In this document: positions 56,505 to 64,000 of the stretch, in pieces | Layout of the letters: every line of letters begins with the position of its first letter | Position numbering within the stretch: the stretch's first letter is position 1 | Source: an uncultured Pseudomonadales bacterium | GTDB taxonomy: Bacteria > Pseudomonadota > Gammaproteobacteria > Pseudomonadales > Azotimanducaceae | Assembly: GCA_951813515.1 (NCBI GenBank) | Contig: OX638346.1 | Location: 3,527,617 to 3,591,616 of the forward strand | Direction of reading: 5' to 3' | Length of the DNA: 64,000 bases | Made by a program: the position numbers and the translations under genes | Notes under the pieces: model-generated | What the model was told of the DNA's origin: nothing | The model's database searches: none | Seen by the model: only the letters and a program-made list of their open reading frames with translations

Positions 56505-57590
56505 ATGAAAGCTGCGGTATTTCGTGAAATCAACACACCGATGGAAGTCGAGGAAGTGACTGTCGACAACCCGGGGCCGAACGAGGTGCGGCTGCGTACG
56601 GCAGCGGCCGGCGTCTGCCACTCCGACATGCATTTCTACAACGGCACCTATCCCGGCCACCGACCGATGATCCTTGGCCACGAGTCCGCGGGCGTCGTCG
56701 AGGCGGTCGGATCGAATGTCACCTACGTCAAGCCCGGAGACCACGTCATCACCTGCCTGTCGGTGTTCTGTGGCCACTGCGAGTACTGTCTTACCGGCCA
56801 CATGTCCCTTTGCCAGGCGCCCGAAGTGCAGCGTGGTGCCGACGAGCCTCCGAGGCTGTCGCAGAACGGAGACGGCATCGTCCAGTTCGCGAATCTCTCG
56901 TCGTTTGCCGAGAACATGCTCGTGCACGAACATGCCGTCGCAAAGATCCGCGAGGACATGCCCCTGGATCGCGCGGCGCTGATCGGGTGCGGCGTCACGA
57001 CAGGGGTTGGGGCGGTGATTCATACCGCCGGAGTCGAGCCGGGTGCAACTGTCGCCGTCATCGGTTGCGGTGGCGTCGGCCTGTCCTGCATCAACGGCGC
57101 CGAGATCGCGGGCGCAGGGCAAATCATCGCGGTGGACACGGTGACATCGAAACTCGAACTGGCGCGTAAGTTCGGCGCAACGGACGGTGTGAATGCAGCC
57201 GAGGGGGATGTGGTCCAGCAGATCCGCGACCTGACCGGGGGAGGGGTCCACTATTCCTTCGAGGCCATCGGCAACAAGGTAACCGCGCAGCAGGCGTTCA
57301 GGATGCTCCGGCCGGGCGGCACCGCGACCGTGATCGGCATGATCCCGCCCGGGGACATGGTGGAAATCCACGGTCCCGATTTCCTGCGCGAGAAGAAGAT
57401 CCAGGGCTCCTCGATGGGTTCCAACCGGTTCCGCGTGGACATGCCGCGGTTCGTGGACTTCTACCTGCAGGGCAAGCTTCACCTCGACGACATGGTGTCG
57501 GGCCGAATCAAGCTCGGTGACGTGACGGACGCCTTGCTGGCGCTCGAAACCGGAGAAGTAGCGCGCAACATCATTGTGTTCGACAGCTAG
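56505..57590 (+). CDS. zinc-dependent alcohol dehydrogenase (class III-like MDR)
   Basis: 361 residues with GGAG seven bases before the ATG. Catalytic zinc ligands: GVCHSDMHF and GHESAGVVEAVG. The structural zinc lobe is CGHCEYCLTGHMSLC. The NAD-binding GCGGVGLSCINGAEIAGAG is followed by VDTVTSKLELARKFGA. The length and motifs match the Zn-ADH group used on alcohols, aldehydes or S-hydroxymethyl thiols. A conserved intergenic element begins 6 nt after its stop. Confidence 0.92.
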   Translation: MKAAVFREINTPMEVEEVTVDNPGPNEVRLRTAAAGVCHSDMHFYNGTYPGHRPMILGHESAGVVEAVGSNVTYVKPGDHVITCLSVFCGHCEYCLTGHMSLCQAPEVQRGADEPPRLSQNGDGIVQFANLSSFAENMLVHEHAVAKIREDMPLDRAALIGCGVTTGVGAVIHTAGVEPGATVAVIGCGGVGLSCINGAEIAGAGQIIAVDTVTSKLELARKFGATDGVNAAEGDVVQQIRDLTGGGVHYSFEAIGNKVTAQQAFRMLRPGGTATVIGMIPPGDMVEIHGPDFLREKKIQGSSMGSNRFRVDMPRFVDFYLQGKLHLDDMVSGRIKLGDVTDALLALETGEVARNIIVFDS

Positions 57591-57596
57591 CAGCGT

Positions 57597-57706
57597 GCGC
57601 CGTAGAACGGCACGTAGTGCCGATCAAGGCGCAGGGTGATAGGCGGGCTCTGGGCGGGGGTGAAACACGGCGTGCCCGAAGGGACGACGGGTTTCATGGC
57701 GCTAGC
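57597..57706 (+). repeat. conserved structured intergenic element, copy B
   Basis: 110 bases sharing, in order, the conserved blocks of copy A (45868-45994), including the 18-base opening block and the closing ggcgctagc. It lacks about 17 bases of copy A in the middle. It starts 6 nt after the alcohol dehydrogenase stop and has the same orientation relative to the upstream gene. The rest of the gap to 57808 shows no gene. Confidence 0.85.
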
Positions 57707-57808
57707 CCACATCGGTCCACTGCCCTGCGGCGATGGGCTTGCCGCGCGGCCGGGGCGGGAAACGTGAGGTGTGTCCACGGGATGCTCGTCCACGAAATGG
57801 CCTGAACG

Positions 57809-59875
57809 ATGCAATCGAATTGCCGAATCGCGGTGGATGTGGGGGGGACGTTCACCGATGTCGTGCTGGAAAGCGGTGACAGGCACTTCGCGGCGAAGGT
57901 GCTCACGACCTATGCCGACCCCGTAGAGGCGGTTATGGAGGGGCTCGAACAGGTGATGTCCCTCGCCGGGAGGCCCCCGGGCGATGCCGAGATCATTCTC
58001 CACGGGACGACGTTGGCGACGAACGCGCTGATTCAACGCACCGGTGCGGTCACCGCGCTGATCGCGACGGACGGCCACCGCGATGCGGTCGAGATGGCTT
58101 ACGAGAATCGTTTCGAGCAATACGACATCGACATCGATCGGCCGCAGCCGTTGACGCCGCGCAAGCTGCGTTTCGTCGTAACCGAACGGATGAACGCTCG
58201 GGGCGAGGTGCTGGTGCCCCTCGACGAATCTTCCGTGGAGGCGCTGGTGCCGGCGCTGGTGCACGGCGGGGTGACCAGCGTCGCCGTCGGATTGCTGCAC
58301 GCCTATGCGAATCCCGTCCACGAGCAGCGCATCGCCGAGATTCTCGGCGAGCGTGTGCCCGGGATGTCCGTGACGCTGGCCTCCGAGGTGTGTCCAGAGA
58401 TACGCGAGTTCGAGCGGTTGTCCACCGCCTGCGCCAACGCCTACGTAAAGCCGCTCATGTCCGGCTACCTGCACCGATTCGCTTCGGAACTCGAAGCACG
58501 CGGATTCAACTGTCCGTTTCTCCTGATGACTTCCGGAGGCGGACTGACCGATGTCGCCACGGCGGCGCGCTTCCCGATCCGCCTGGTCGAGTCCGGACCG
58601 GCGGGCGGCGCCATTCTTGCCAGCCGGATTGCTGCCGAGCGCAACCTGGACCGCGTATTTTCTTTCGATATGGGTGGCACCACCGCGAAGATTTGCCTGA
58701 TCGACGATCGCGCTCCGCAGTTATCGCGCGCCTTCGAGGTGGATCGCAGCTATCGTTTCAAGAAAGGCAGCGGGCTACCGGTCCGCATTCCCGTGATCGA
58801 GATGGTGGAGATCGGTGCCGGCGGGGGTTCCATCGCGTTGGTGGACAGGCTCGGGCGCATCCGGGTCGGACCCGAAAGTGCGGGGTCCGAACCCGGCCCC
58901 GCGTGCTATGGACGGGGTGGCCGAAATGCGACGGTGACGGACGCGGATGCCGTCATGGGCAGGTTTGAAGAGCGGCGATTCGGGGGAGGCGCCATGACGC
59001 TCGACGTTCCGGCGGCCCGCGCGGCGGTGGACGAACGGGTCGCGTCGATGCTTGACATGGACTCCATGACAGCGGCGTTTGGCATTGGCGAGGTGGTGGA
59101 CGAAAACATGGCCGCCGCCGCGCGCTCGCATGCCGCCGAGTGGGGCAAGCCGCTCGCCGAACGGGTTCTCGTCGCCTATGGCGGTGCAGCGCCCCAGCAC
59201 GCGGCACAGATCGCCTCCAAGCTCGGTCTCGACGAAGTGATCGTACCGGTGAGCGCCGGCGTGGGGTCCGCCATCGGCATGCTGGCCGCGCCCGTGGCCT
59301 ACGAGGTGGTGCGCAGTCGATACATGCGCCTGTCCGAATTCGATGCTGCCGTCATCGAGGACGTCAACGCGGACATGCGCGCCGAAGCGCAGGACGTCGT
59401 GGGATCGGCCACCTCCGAGCCGCTTGTCGAAACGCGCCGCGCTTACATGCGATATGTCGGCCAGGGCTACGAAATAGCGGTGACGCTGCCCGAGGCGACG
59501 AATCGCGTCGAGATCCTCCGGGACGCCTTCGAGGCGGCCTACCGGCAACTGTACGGAAGGATCATTCCGGGCCTTGACGTGGAAGTGATGAGCTGGACCC
59601 TGGCACTCGCTTCCGGCGCACCCGCGTTTCGTTTCCCGGGTACGGATAAGGATGTGGAAGACGCCTTGGTCTCGCAGCAGGGACCGATGTACGACCCGGT
59701 GCGGAACGCGGTCGTCACGGCGCCGCGCTTCACGCGCGAAACGCTGTCCCCGGGTACGGTGATCGATGGTCCCGCCCTGATTGTCGAAGCGCAGACGACG
59801 ACCGTGGTCACATCGACCTTCACCGCGACCATCGCTCCCGGGGGAGACATCATCATGAAGAGGGCAGAGGGATGA
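57809..59875 (+). CDS. hyuA: hydantoinase/oxoprolinase subunit A (HyuA)
   Basis: 688 residues with the actin-like ATPase fold. DVGGTFTDVV at the N-terminus is phosphate-1, FSFDMGGTTAKICLID is phosphate-2, and GAGGGSIALVDRLGRIRVGPES is the conserved HyuA run; VAYGGAAPQHAAQIA lies near the adenosine site. HyuA and HyuB together hydrolyse 5-membered cyclic amides (hydantoins, 5-oxoproline) or act as acetone-carboxylase-like enzymes, with ATP. The stop overlaps hyuB by 4 bases. No good Shine-Dalgarno is visible, but the start fits the family. Confidence 0.92.
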   Translation: MQSNCRIAVDVGGTFTDVVLESGDRHFAAKVLTTYADPVEAVMEGLEQVMSLAGRPPGDAEIILHGTTLATNALIQRTGAVTALIATDGHRDAVEMAYENRFEQYDIDIDRPQPLTPRKLRFVVTERMNARGEVLVPLDESSVEALVPALVHGGVTSVAVGLLHAYANPVHEQRIAEILGERVPGMSVTLASEVCPEIREFERLSTACANAYVKPLMSGYLHRFASELEARGFNCPFLLMTSGGGLTDVATAARFPIRLVESGPAGGAILASRIAAERNLDRVFSFDMGGTTAKICLIDDRAPQLSRAFEVDRSYRFKKGSGLPVRIPVIEMVEIGAGGGSIALVDRLGRIRVGPESAGSEPGPACYGRGGRNATVTDADAVMGRFEERRFGGGAMTLDVPAARAAVDERVASMLDMDSMTAAFGIGEVVDENMAAAARSHAAEWGKPLAERVLVAYGGAAPQHAAQIASKLGLDEVIVPVSAGVGSAIGMLAAPVAYEVVRSRYMRLSEFDAAVIEDVNADMRAEAQDVVGSATSEPLVETRRAYMRYVGQGYEIAVTLPEATNRVEILRDAFEAAYRQLYGRIIPGLDVEVMSWTLALASGAPAFRFPGTDKDVEDALVSQQGPMYDPVRNAVVTAPRFTRETLSPGTVIDGPALIVEAQTTTVVTSTFTATIAPGGDIIMKRAEG

Positions 59876-61545
59876 AGGGAAAGACCGGACTCGATGCCAT
59901 TCGGACCCAACTCGCCTGGAACCGCCTGCTCGCAATCGTCGAAGAGCAGGCGCAGACCATCATGCGGACAGCCTTCTCCACCGTGGTGCGCGAGGCGGGC
60001 GATCTTTCGGCAGGCGTGTTCGGCACGGACGGATCCATGCTGGCGCAGGCCGTCACCGGCACGCCTGGACACGTCAATGCCATGGCTTCTTCGGTTGGCA
60101 ACTTCCTCGCACGCCATCCGTTGGCGACGCTTAGGCCTGGAGACGTCCTCTTGACCAACGATCCCTGGCTCGCGACGGGCCATCTGAACGATTTCACGGT
60201 GGTGACGCCGGTGTTCCGGGAGGACCATCCGGTGGCGCTCTTTGCCAGCACGAGTCACATCGCCGATGTCGGCGGCCGCGGTTTCGGCCCGGACGCCAAC
60301 CAGGTATTCGAGGAGGGGATCAACATTCCCATCGGGCACCTGTTCCGCGGGGGAGAACTGAATCAGACCCTGATGGACATCGTTCGCGCCAATGTGCGCG
60401 ACCCGGTCGTGGCGGAAGGCGACCTGTACTCGTTGACGGCAAGCAATGCGATGGGCGGCGAGCAGTTGCTGAAGATGATGGCCGATTTCGAAATCGACTC
60501 CATCGACGCGGTCGGCGAGCGGATCGTGGCGGCGTCGGAACAGGCGATGCGAAAGGAAATAGGGGCGTTGCCGAACGGTACCTACCGGCACGAGATGGAT
60601 GTGGACGGCTATGACGAGCCGGTCCACATCGCCTGCGCGCTGACCGTGGAGGACGATACGATTGGTGTCGATTTCGATGGCACCTCCGGGCCGTCCCGGT
60701 ACGGTATCAACGTGCCGCTCACCTACACCGAAGCGTACGCCTCCTTCGGAGTCCGCTGCGTCGTCGGCAATGACGTGCCGAACAACGCGGGGTCGTTGCG
60801 GGCGGTGCGCGTGACCGCGCCAGAGGGATGCATACTGAACGCACGTCGTCCGGCCGCGGTGTCGGCGCGCCACGCACTGGGACAGATGCTGCCGGACGTC
60901 ATCCTTGGCTGCCTCGAACAGATCCTGCCCAATGCCGTTCCGGCCGAAGGGGCTTCGTGCATCTGGAACCCGGTGCTGCTTTCCTCTTCCCTCGCGGGAG
61001 CCGGCGACAACACGGGCGGCGGCGATTTTGTGACCAACCCGATATTCAACGGCGGAACCGGAGCGCGACCGGGCAAGGACGGCCTGTCCACCACGGCATT
61101 TCCCTCCGGTGTCCGAACCACACCCACCGAGGTCAATGAAGTGACGGCCCCGATCCTGATCTGGCGCAAGGAATACCTGGCCGACTCGGGCGGGCCGGGC
61201 GAACTGCGCGGGGGCCTGGGACAGGTGATCGAGATCGCACATGCCCGGGGGGCGCCGTTCGAGGTGTCGAAGATGTTCGACCGCATCCAGCACCCGGCAC
61301 GCGGACGCCGGGGCGGAGGGTCAGGCCGCGCCGGCCGCGTCTACATCAAGCATGGCAAGGAACTGAAGGGCAAGGGCAAGGAAACCGTGCCTGCGGGGAC
61401 GACACTCGTGCTGGAGACTCCGGGAGGAGGAGGCATGGGCGATCCAATATCGCGGGACCCGGCGGCGGTGCGGGCGGACCTCGAATCGGGGCTGGTTTCC
61501 GAAGCGGCGGCGAAGGAGTCCTACGGCTACGGCGGGGCCGATTGA
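59872..61545 (+). CDS. hyuB: hydantoinase/oxoprolinase subunit B (HyuB)
   Basis: 557 residues with family motifs NRLLAIVEEQAQTIMRTAFS, GDVLLTNDPWLATGHLND and SHIADVGGRGFGPDANQVFE. The C-terminal RGGLGQVIEIAHARG is followed by TLVLETPGGGGMGDP. It forms the catalytic partner of HyuA. The ATG overlaps the hyuA stop. tRNA-Leu lies just beyond on the opposite strand. Confidence 0.93.
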   Translation: MKGKTGLDAIRTQLAWNRLLAIVEEQAQTIMRTAFSTVVREAGDLSAGVFGTDGSMLAQAVTGTPGHVNAMASSVGNFLARHPLATLRPGDVLLTNDPWLATGHLNDFTVVTPVFREDHPVALFASTSHIADVGGRGFGPDANQVFEEGINIPIGHLFRGGELNQTLMDIVRANVRDPVVAEGDLYSLTASNAMGGEQLLKMMADFEIDSIDAVGERIVAASEQAMRKEIGALPNGTYRHEMDVDGYDEPVHIACALTVEDDTIGVDFDGTSGPSRYGINVPLTYTEAYASFGVRCVVGNDVPNNAGSLRAVRVTAPEGCILNARRPAAVSARHALGQMLPDVILGCLEQILPNAVPAEGASCIWNPVLLSSSLAGAGDNTGGGDFVTNPIFNGGTGARPGKDGLSTTAFPSGVRTTPTEVNEVTAPILIWRKEYLADSGGPGELRGGLGQVIEIAHARGAPFEVSKMFDRIQHPARGRRGGGSGRAGRVYIKHGKELKGKGKETVPAGTTLVLETPGGGGMGDPISRDPAAVRADLESGLVSEAAAKESYGYGGAD

Positions 61546-61553
61546 TTTCATCC

Positions 61554-61640
61554 TGGTGCCCGGGGCCGGAATCGAACCGGCACGGAGTCGCCTCCGAGGG
61601 ATTTTAAGTCCCTTGTGTCTACCTGTTCCACCACCCGGGC
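61554..61640 (-). tRNA. tRNA-Leu (UAA)
   Basis: 87 bases on the minus strand with a long variable arm. The acceptor is GCCCGGG/CCCGGGC with discriminator A and encoded CCA. Anticodon loop CTTAAAA gives UAA. The T-arm is CGGTTCGATTCCG. Confidence 0.95.
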
Positions 61641-61649
61641 GGGCCGGAG

Positions 61650-61677
61650 AGAATATCGCCGACGCTATTCGTTTGCA
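61650..61677 (-). promoter_or_regulatory. putative tRNA-Leu promoter
   Basis: TGCAAA (61672-61677), 16 bases, TATTCT (61650-61655) on the minus strand, nine bases before the tRNA. The match to consensus is moderate. The rest of the gap to clpS (61678-61892) holds no gene that I can support. Confidence 0.4.
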
Positions 61678-61892
61678 CATCGAAGACAAGTACTCCGGTA
61701 GCGAGGCCGGAATCCACCGATCATGATGTTGCCGTTTAGAATAGTCACATAACACCCTGAATAACCGTAATCATTTTGTCTAACACGCGACCGGTGCAAG
61801 CCCTGTAACAACGGCGCGTCCGGGGGCGGGGCAGGACATGTTTTCGACCTTCAAGTATTATTGCGGCGGCTGCGTAGAAGGTTGCTTGAGAC

Positions 61893-62333
61893 ATGTCCCA
61901 ATACGAAGCGACGGTCCTCGTGCCGATTGCGCGACGTATGGAAGCGATTGGCGATCACACGGGTGCACCGGGGCCAACGAGATTTGAACGCCGCGACCCC
62001 GATGAGGGCGGCGGCGACACGACGACGCCGGGATCCGGCACGACCGTTCTGACGGAAACCGCCAAACCCAAACTGAAACGTCCGCCGATGTTCAAGGTTA
62101 TCCTGTTGAACGATGACTACACGCCGCAGGAGTTTGTCGTGCATGTGCTGGAAATCTTTTTCGGCATGAGCCACGAAAAAGCCCGGCAGGTTATGCTCAC
62201 GGTGCATATGTCCGGCAGCGCACCCGTGGGAATCTACCCGCGCGACATCGCCGAGACGAAATCCGAGCAGGTCAATGAATATGCCCAGCAGAACAAGTAT
62301 CCCCTCCTTTCCACTGTCGAGATGACCGACTAG
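61893..62333 (+). CDS. clpS: ClpS adaptor of the ClpAP protease
   Basis: 146 residues, longer than the usual 100-110 because of an N-terminal Gly/Thr-rich extension. Either the true start is later (ATG at 61938) or the extension is real. The ClpS core is complete: [20 protein letters not shown], with the N-degron-binding NDDYTP, then AVHMSG-like [20 protein letters not shown]. It delivers N-end-rule substrates to ClpA. clpA begins 2 bases after its stop. Confidence 0.92.
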   Translation: MSQYEATVLVPIARRMEAIGDHTGAPGPTRFERRDPDEGGGDTTTPGSGTTVLTETAKPKLKRPPMFKVILLNDDYTPQEFVVHVLEIFFGMSHEKARQVMLTVHMSGSAPVGIYPRDIAETKSEQVNEYAQQNKYPLLSTVEMTD

Positions 62334-62335
62334 CC

Positions 62336-64000
62336 ATGCTTAGCAAGGACATGAACGCGACCATCGCCGAGGCGCTTCAGAACGCGAAGGCGAAACGCCA
62401 CGAGTTTTTGACCGTGGAGCATCTGCTCCTGGCACTTCTCAACAACGCAGCCGCGAACGACGTGCTGGTCAAGGTGGGTGCCGACCTCGATCGCCTGCGC
62501 GCCTCCCTCGGCGAGCACATCGAAAAGACGACGCCGCTTATTCCCGCCGGCGACCGAAAGCGGGACCCGGAGATGACCCTGGGCTTCCAGCGCGTTCTGC
62601 GCCGCGCGATATTCCATGTTCAATCCAGCGGCCGCAAGGAAATGACCGGCGCCAATGCGCTCGTGGCCATTTTCAACGAGCAGGAGTCGCCTGCCGTCTA
62701 CCTGCTGAAGCAACAGAACATCGAACGCATCGACGTGGTCAATTACATCGCGCATGGCATAGCCAAAGGCGATGAAGGGGAGAGTCCCGAGCACCATGGC
62801 AGTGTTGAGGGTACTGGCGAGGGCAAGCCGCAGAGCGCGCTGGAGACTTTCACCAGCAACCTGAACGATCTTGCCCGCGCAGGTGCCATCGATCCCCTGG
62901 TGGGTCGGGAACACGAACTGGAGCGCGTCATCCAGATCCTCTGTCGCCGCCGCAAGAACAACCCCCTGCTGGTCGGCGAGTCGGGCGTGGGCAAGACCGC
63001 CATCGCCGAGGGTTTGGCGAAGCGCATCGTGGATTCCGATGTGCCTGAGGTGGTCGGAGACAGCATCGTGTACCTGCTCGACCTGGGCGCCCTGCTGGCC
63101 GGCACGAAGTACCGGGGAGACTTCGAGAAGCGCTTCAAGATGCTCCTGAACGAACTCAAGAAGGAGCCGCGCGCCATACTCTTCATCGATGAAATCCACA
63201 CCATCATTGGCGCGGGAGCGACATCGGGCGGCGTCATGGACGGATCGAACATGTTGAAGCCGCTGCTCGCTTCCGGCGACGTTCGATGCATGGGGTCGAC
63301 GACCTACCAGGAGTATCGAGGCATATTCGACAAGGATCGCGCGCTGTCCCGGAGGTTCCAGAAGATCGATATCGTCGAACCTGACGTCGATGACACCTAC
63401 AAGATCCTGAAGGGCCTCAAGCCCCGATTCGAGGACCACTACGAGCTGCGCTACACGGACCGCGCACTGCGTACCGCCGCCGAACTGGCTGCGCGCTACA
63501 TCACGGACCGGTTCATGCCGGACAAGGCCATCGATGTCATCGACGAAGCCGGCGCAGCGCAACGCATCCTGTCGCCGACCAAGCGCAAGAAGTCCATCGG
63601 CGCCGGCGACGTGGAGCAGGTGGTGGCGAAGATCGCGCGCATCCCGTCGACGCAGGTCACGGTGTCCGACAAGGAGGCGCTCAAGGGCCTCGAAGAGAAG
63701 CTCAAGATGGTCGTGTTCGGGCAGGACGAGGCGATCGAGATGCTCGGATCGGCCATCAAGCTGTCGCGCGCGGGGCTCAAGGTGGAAGAGAAGCCGATCG
63801 GCAGCTTCCTGTTCGCCGGGCCGACGGGCGTCGGCAAGACCGAGGTCTGCCGCCAGCTTGCCATCATCATGGGCGTCGAACTGTTGCGTTACGACATGTC
63901 GGAGTACATGGAGCGGCACACCGTCTCGCGACTGATCGGCGCGCCGCCGGGCTACGTGGGGTTTGACCAGGGCGGGTTATTGACCGAGGCGGTCACCAAG
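62336..64000 (+). CDS. clpA: ClpA, ATP-binding subunit of the Clp protease (5' part)
   Basis: The first 555 codons of an AAA+ unfoldase that continues past the window. The N-domain begins [20 protein letters not shown] with [16 protein letters not shown]1 has Walker [10 protein letters not shown], Walker [14 protein letters not shown] and [12 protein letters not shown]2 begins [10 protein letters not shown], with Walker [12 protein letters not shown] and the [19 protein letters not shown] segment. It unfolds proteins for ClpP, guided by ClpS encoded immediately upstream. Confidence 0.96.
   Translation, partial: MLSKDMNATIAEALQNAKAKRHEFLTVEHLLLALLNNAAANDVLVKVGADLDRLRASLGEHIEKTTPLIPAGDRKRDPEMTLGFQRVLRRAIFHVQSSGRKEMTGANALVAIFNEQESPAVYLLKQQNIERIDVVNYIAHGIAKGDEGESPEHHGSVEGTGEGKPQSALETFTSNLNDLARAGAIDPLVGREHELERVIQILCRRRKNNPLLVGESGVGKTAIAEGLAKRIVDSDVPEVVGDSIVYLLDLGALLAGTKYRGDFEKRFKMLLNELKKEPRAILFIDEIHTIIGAGATSGGVMDGSNMLKPLLASGDVRCMGSTTYQEYRGIFDKDRALSRRFQKIDIVEPDVDDTYKILKGLKPRFEDHYELRYTDRALRTAAELAARYITDRFMPDKAIDVIDEAGAAQRILSPTKRKKSIGAGDVEQVVAKIARIPSTQVTVSDKEALKGLEEKLKMVVFGQDEAIEMLGSAIKLSRAGLKVEEKPIGSFLFAGPTGVGKTEVCRQLAIIMGVELLRYDMSEYMERHTVSRLIGAPPGYVGFDQGGLLTEAVTK

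Overview
The window is GC-rich, densely coding DNA that looks like a gammaproteobacterial chromosome. The evidence is adjacent hpt and S-methyl-5'-thioinosine phosphorylase genes, clpS-clpA, a high-potential iron-sulfur protein, a caa3-type oxidase, a RibB with a degenerate RibA-like tail, and four tRNA genes with encoded CCA ends. I cannot name a species. The three CaiB/BaiF CoA-transferases, the hydantoinase/oxoprolinase pair and the GH51 enzyme suggest a heterotroph with a broad small-molecule diet, perhaps marine or host-associated; that is inference.

Layout. 0-1 kb: a DUF815 ATPase. 1-18.1 kb (minus strand): one long apparent operon running from a TlpA-like thioredoxin through a secreted pepsin-fold/TPR protein, an acidic membrane protein, MoxR ATPase, DUF58, a BatA-like protein and a double-vWA membrane protein to a giant 2177-residue exported TPR protein. 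18.2-23.3 kb: a decayed accessory region. It holds a frameshifted tyrosine recombinase, a mod C-terminus, an intact-looking hicAB pair and a res N-terminus (the shell of a type III restriction-modification locus), a transposase fragment, an acyl-CoA synthetase tail, an exported KatG, and a TonB-receptor fragment that stops against tRNA-Glu. 23.4-29.6 kb: an MFS transporter, HiPIP, and the ctaC-D-E-F oxidase operon. 30-41.6 kb: a winged-helix protein, tRNA-Gly, an M16 protease, rubredoxin/AlkB, two CoA-transferases, MsrA, an Hsp70-like protein, a Nudix enzyme, a thioesterase and a LysR regulator. 41.8-51.3 kb: an S9 peptidase, GlsB, an alpha/beta hydrolase, IPP isomerase, a DUF222-HNH protein, a hydratase and purine salvage. 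51.3-64 kb: tRNA-Arg, a third CoA-transferase, GH51, ribBX-pdxA, alcohol dehydrogenase, hyuA-hyuB, tRNA-Leu, clpS and the start of clpA.

The most unusual features are repeats that conventional gene calls do not explain. (1) A roughly 110-127 bp element with several perfectly conserved blocks occurs twice, each time 6 nt after a stop codon (45868-45994 and 57597-57706). (2) A 42-45 bp hairpin repeat family occurs at three loci (7575-7736, 26311-26430, 29881-29960); one copy has supplied the C-terminus and stop codon of ctaD. (3) The HNH gene carries three copies of a 14-bp palindrome spaced exactly 105 bp apart, and lies behind a near-consensus LexA-like box. (4) A hicAB pair is preserved exactly between the stumps of a type III mod and res gene. 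All functional claims come from reading the sequence and family knowledge; no database search was possible.
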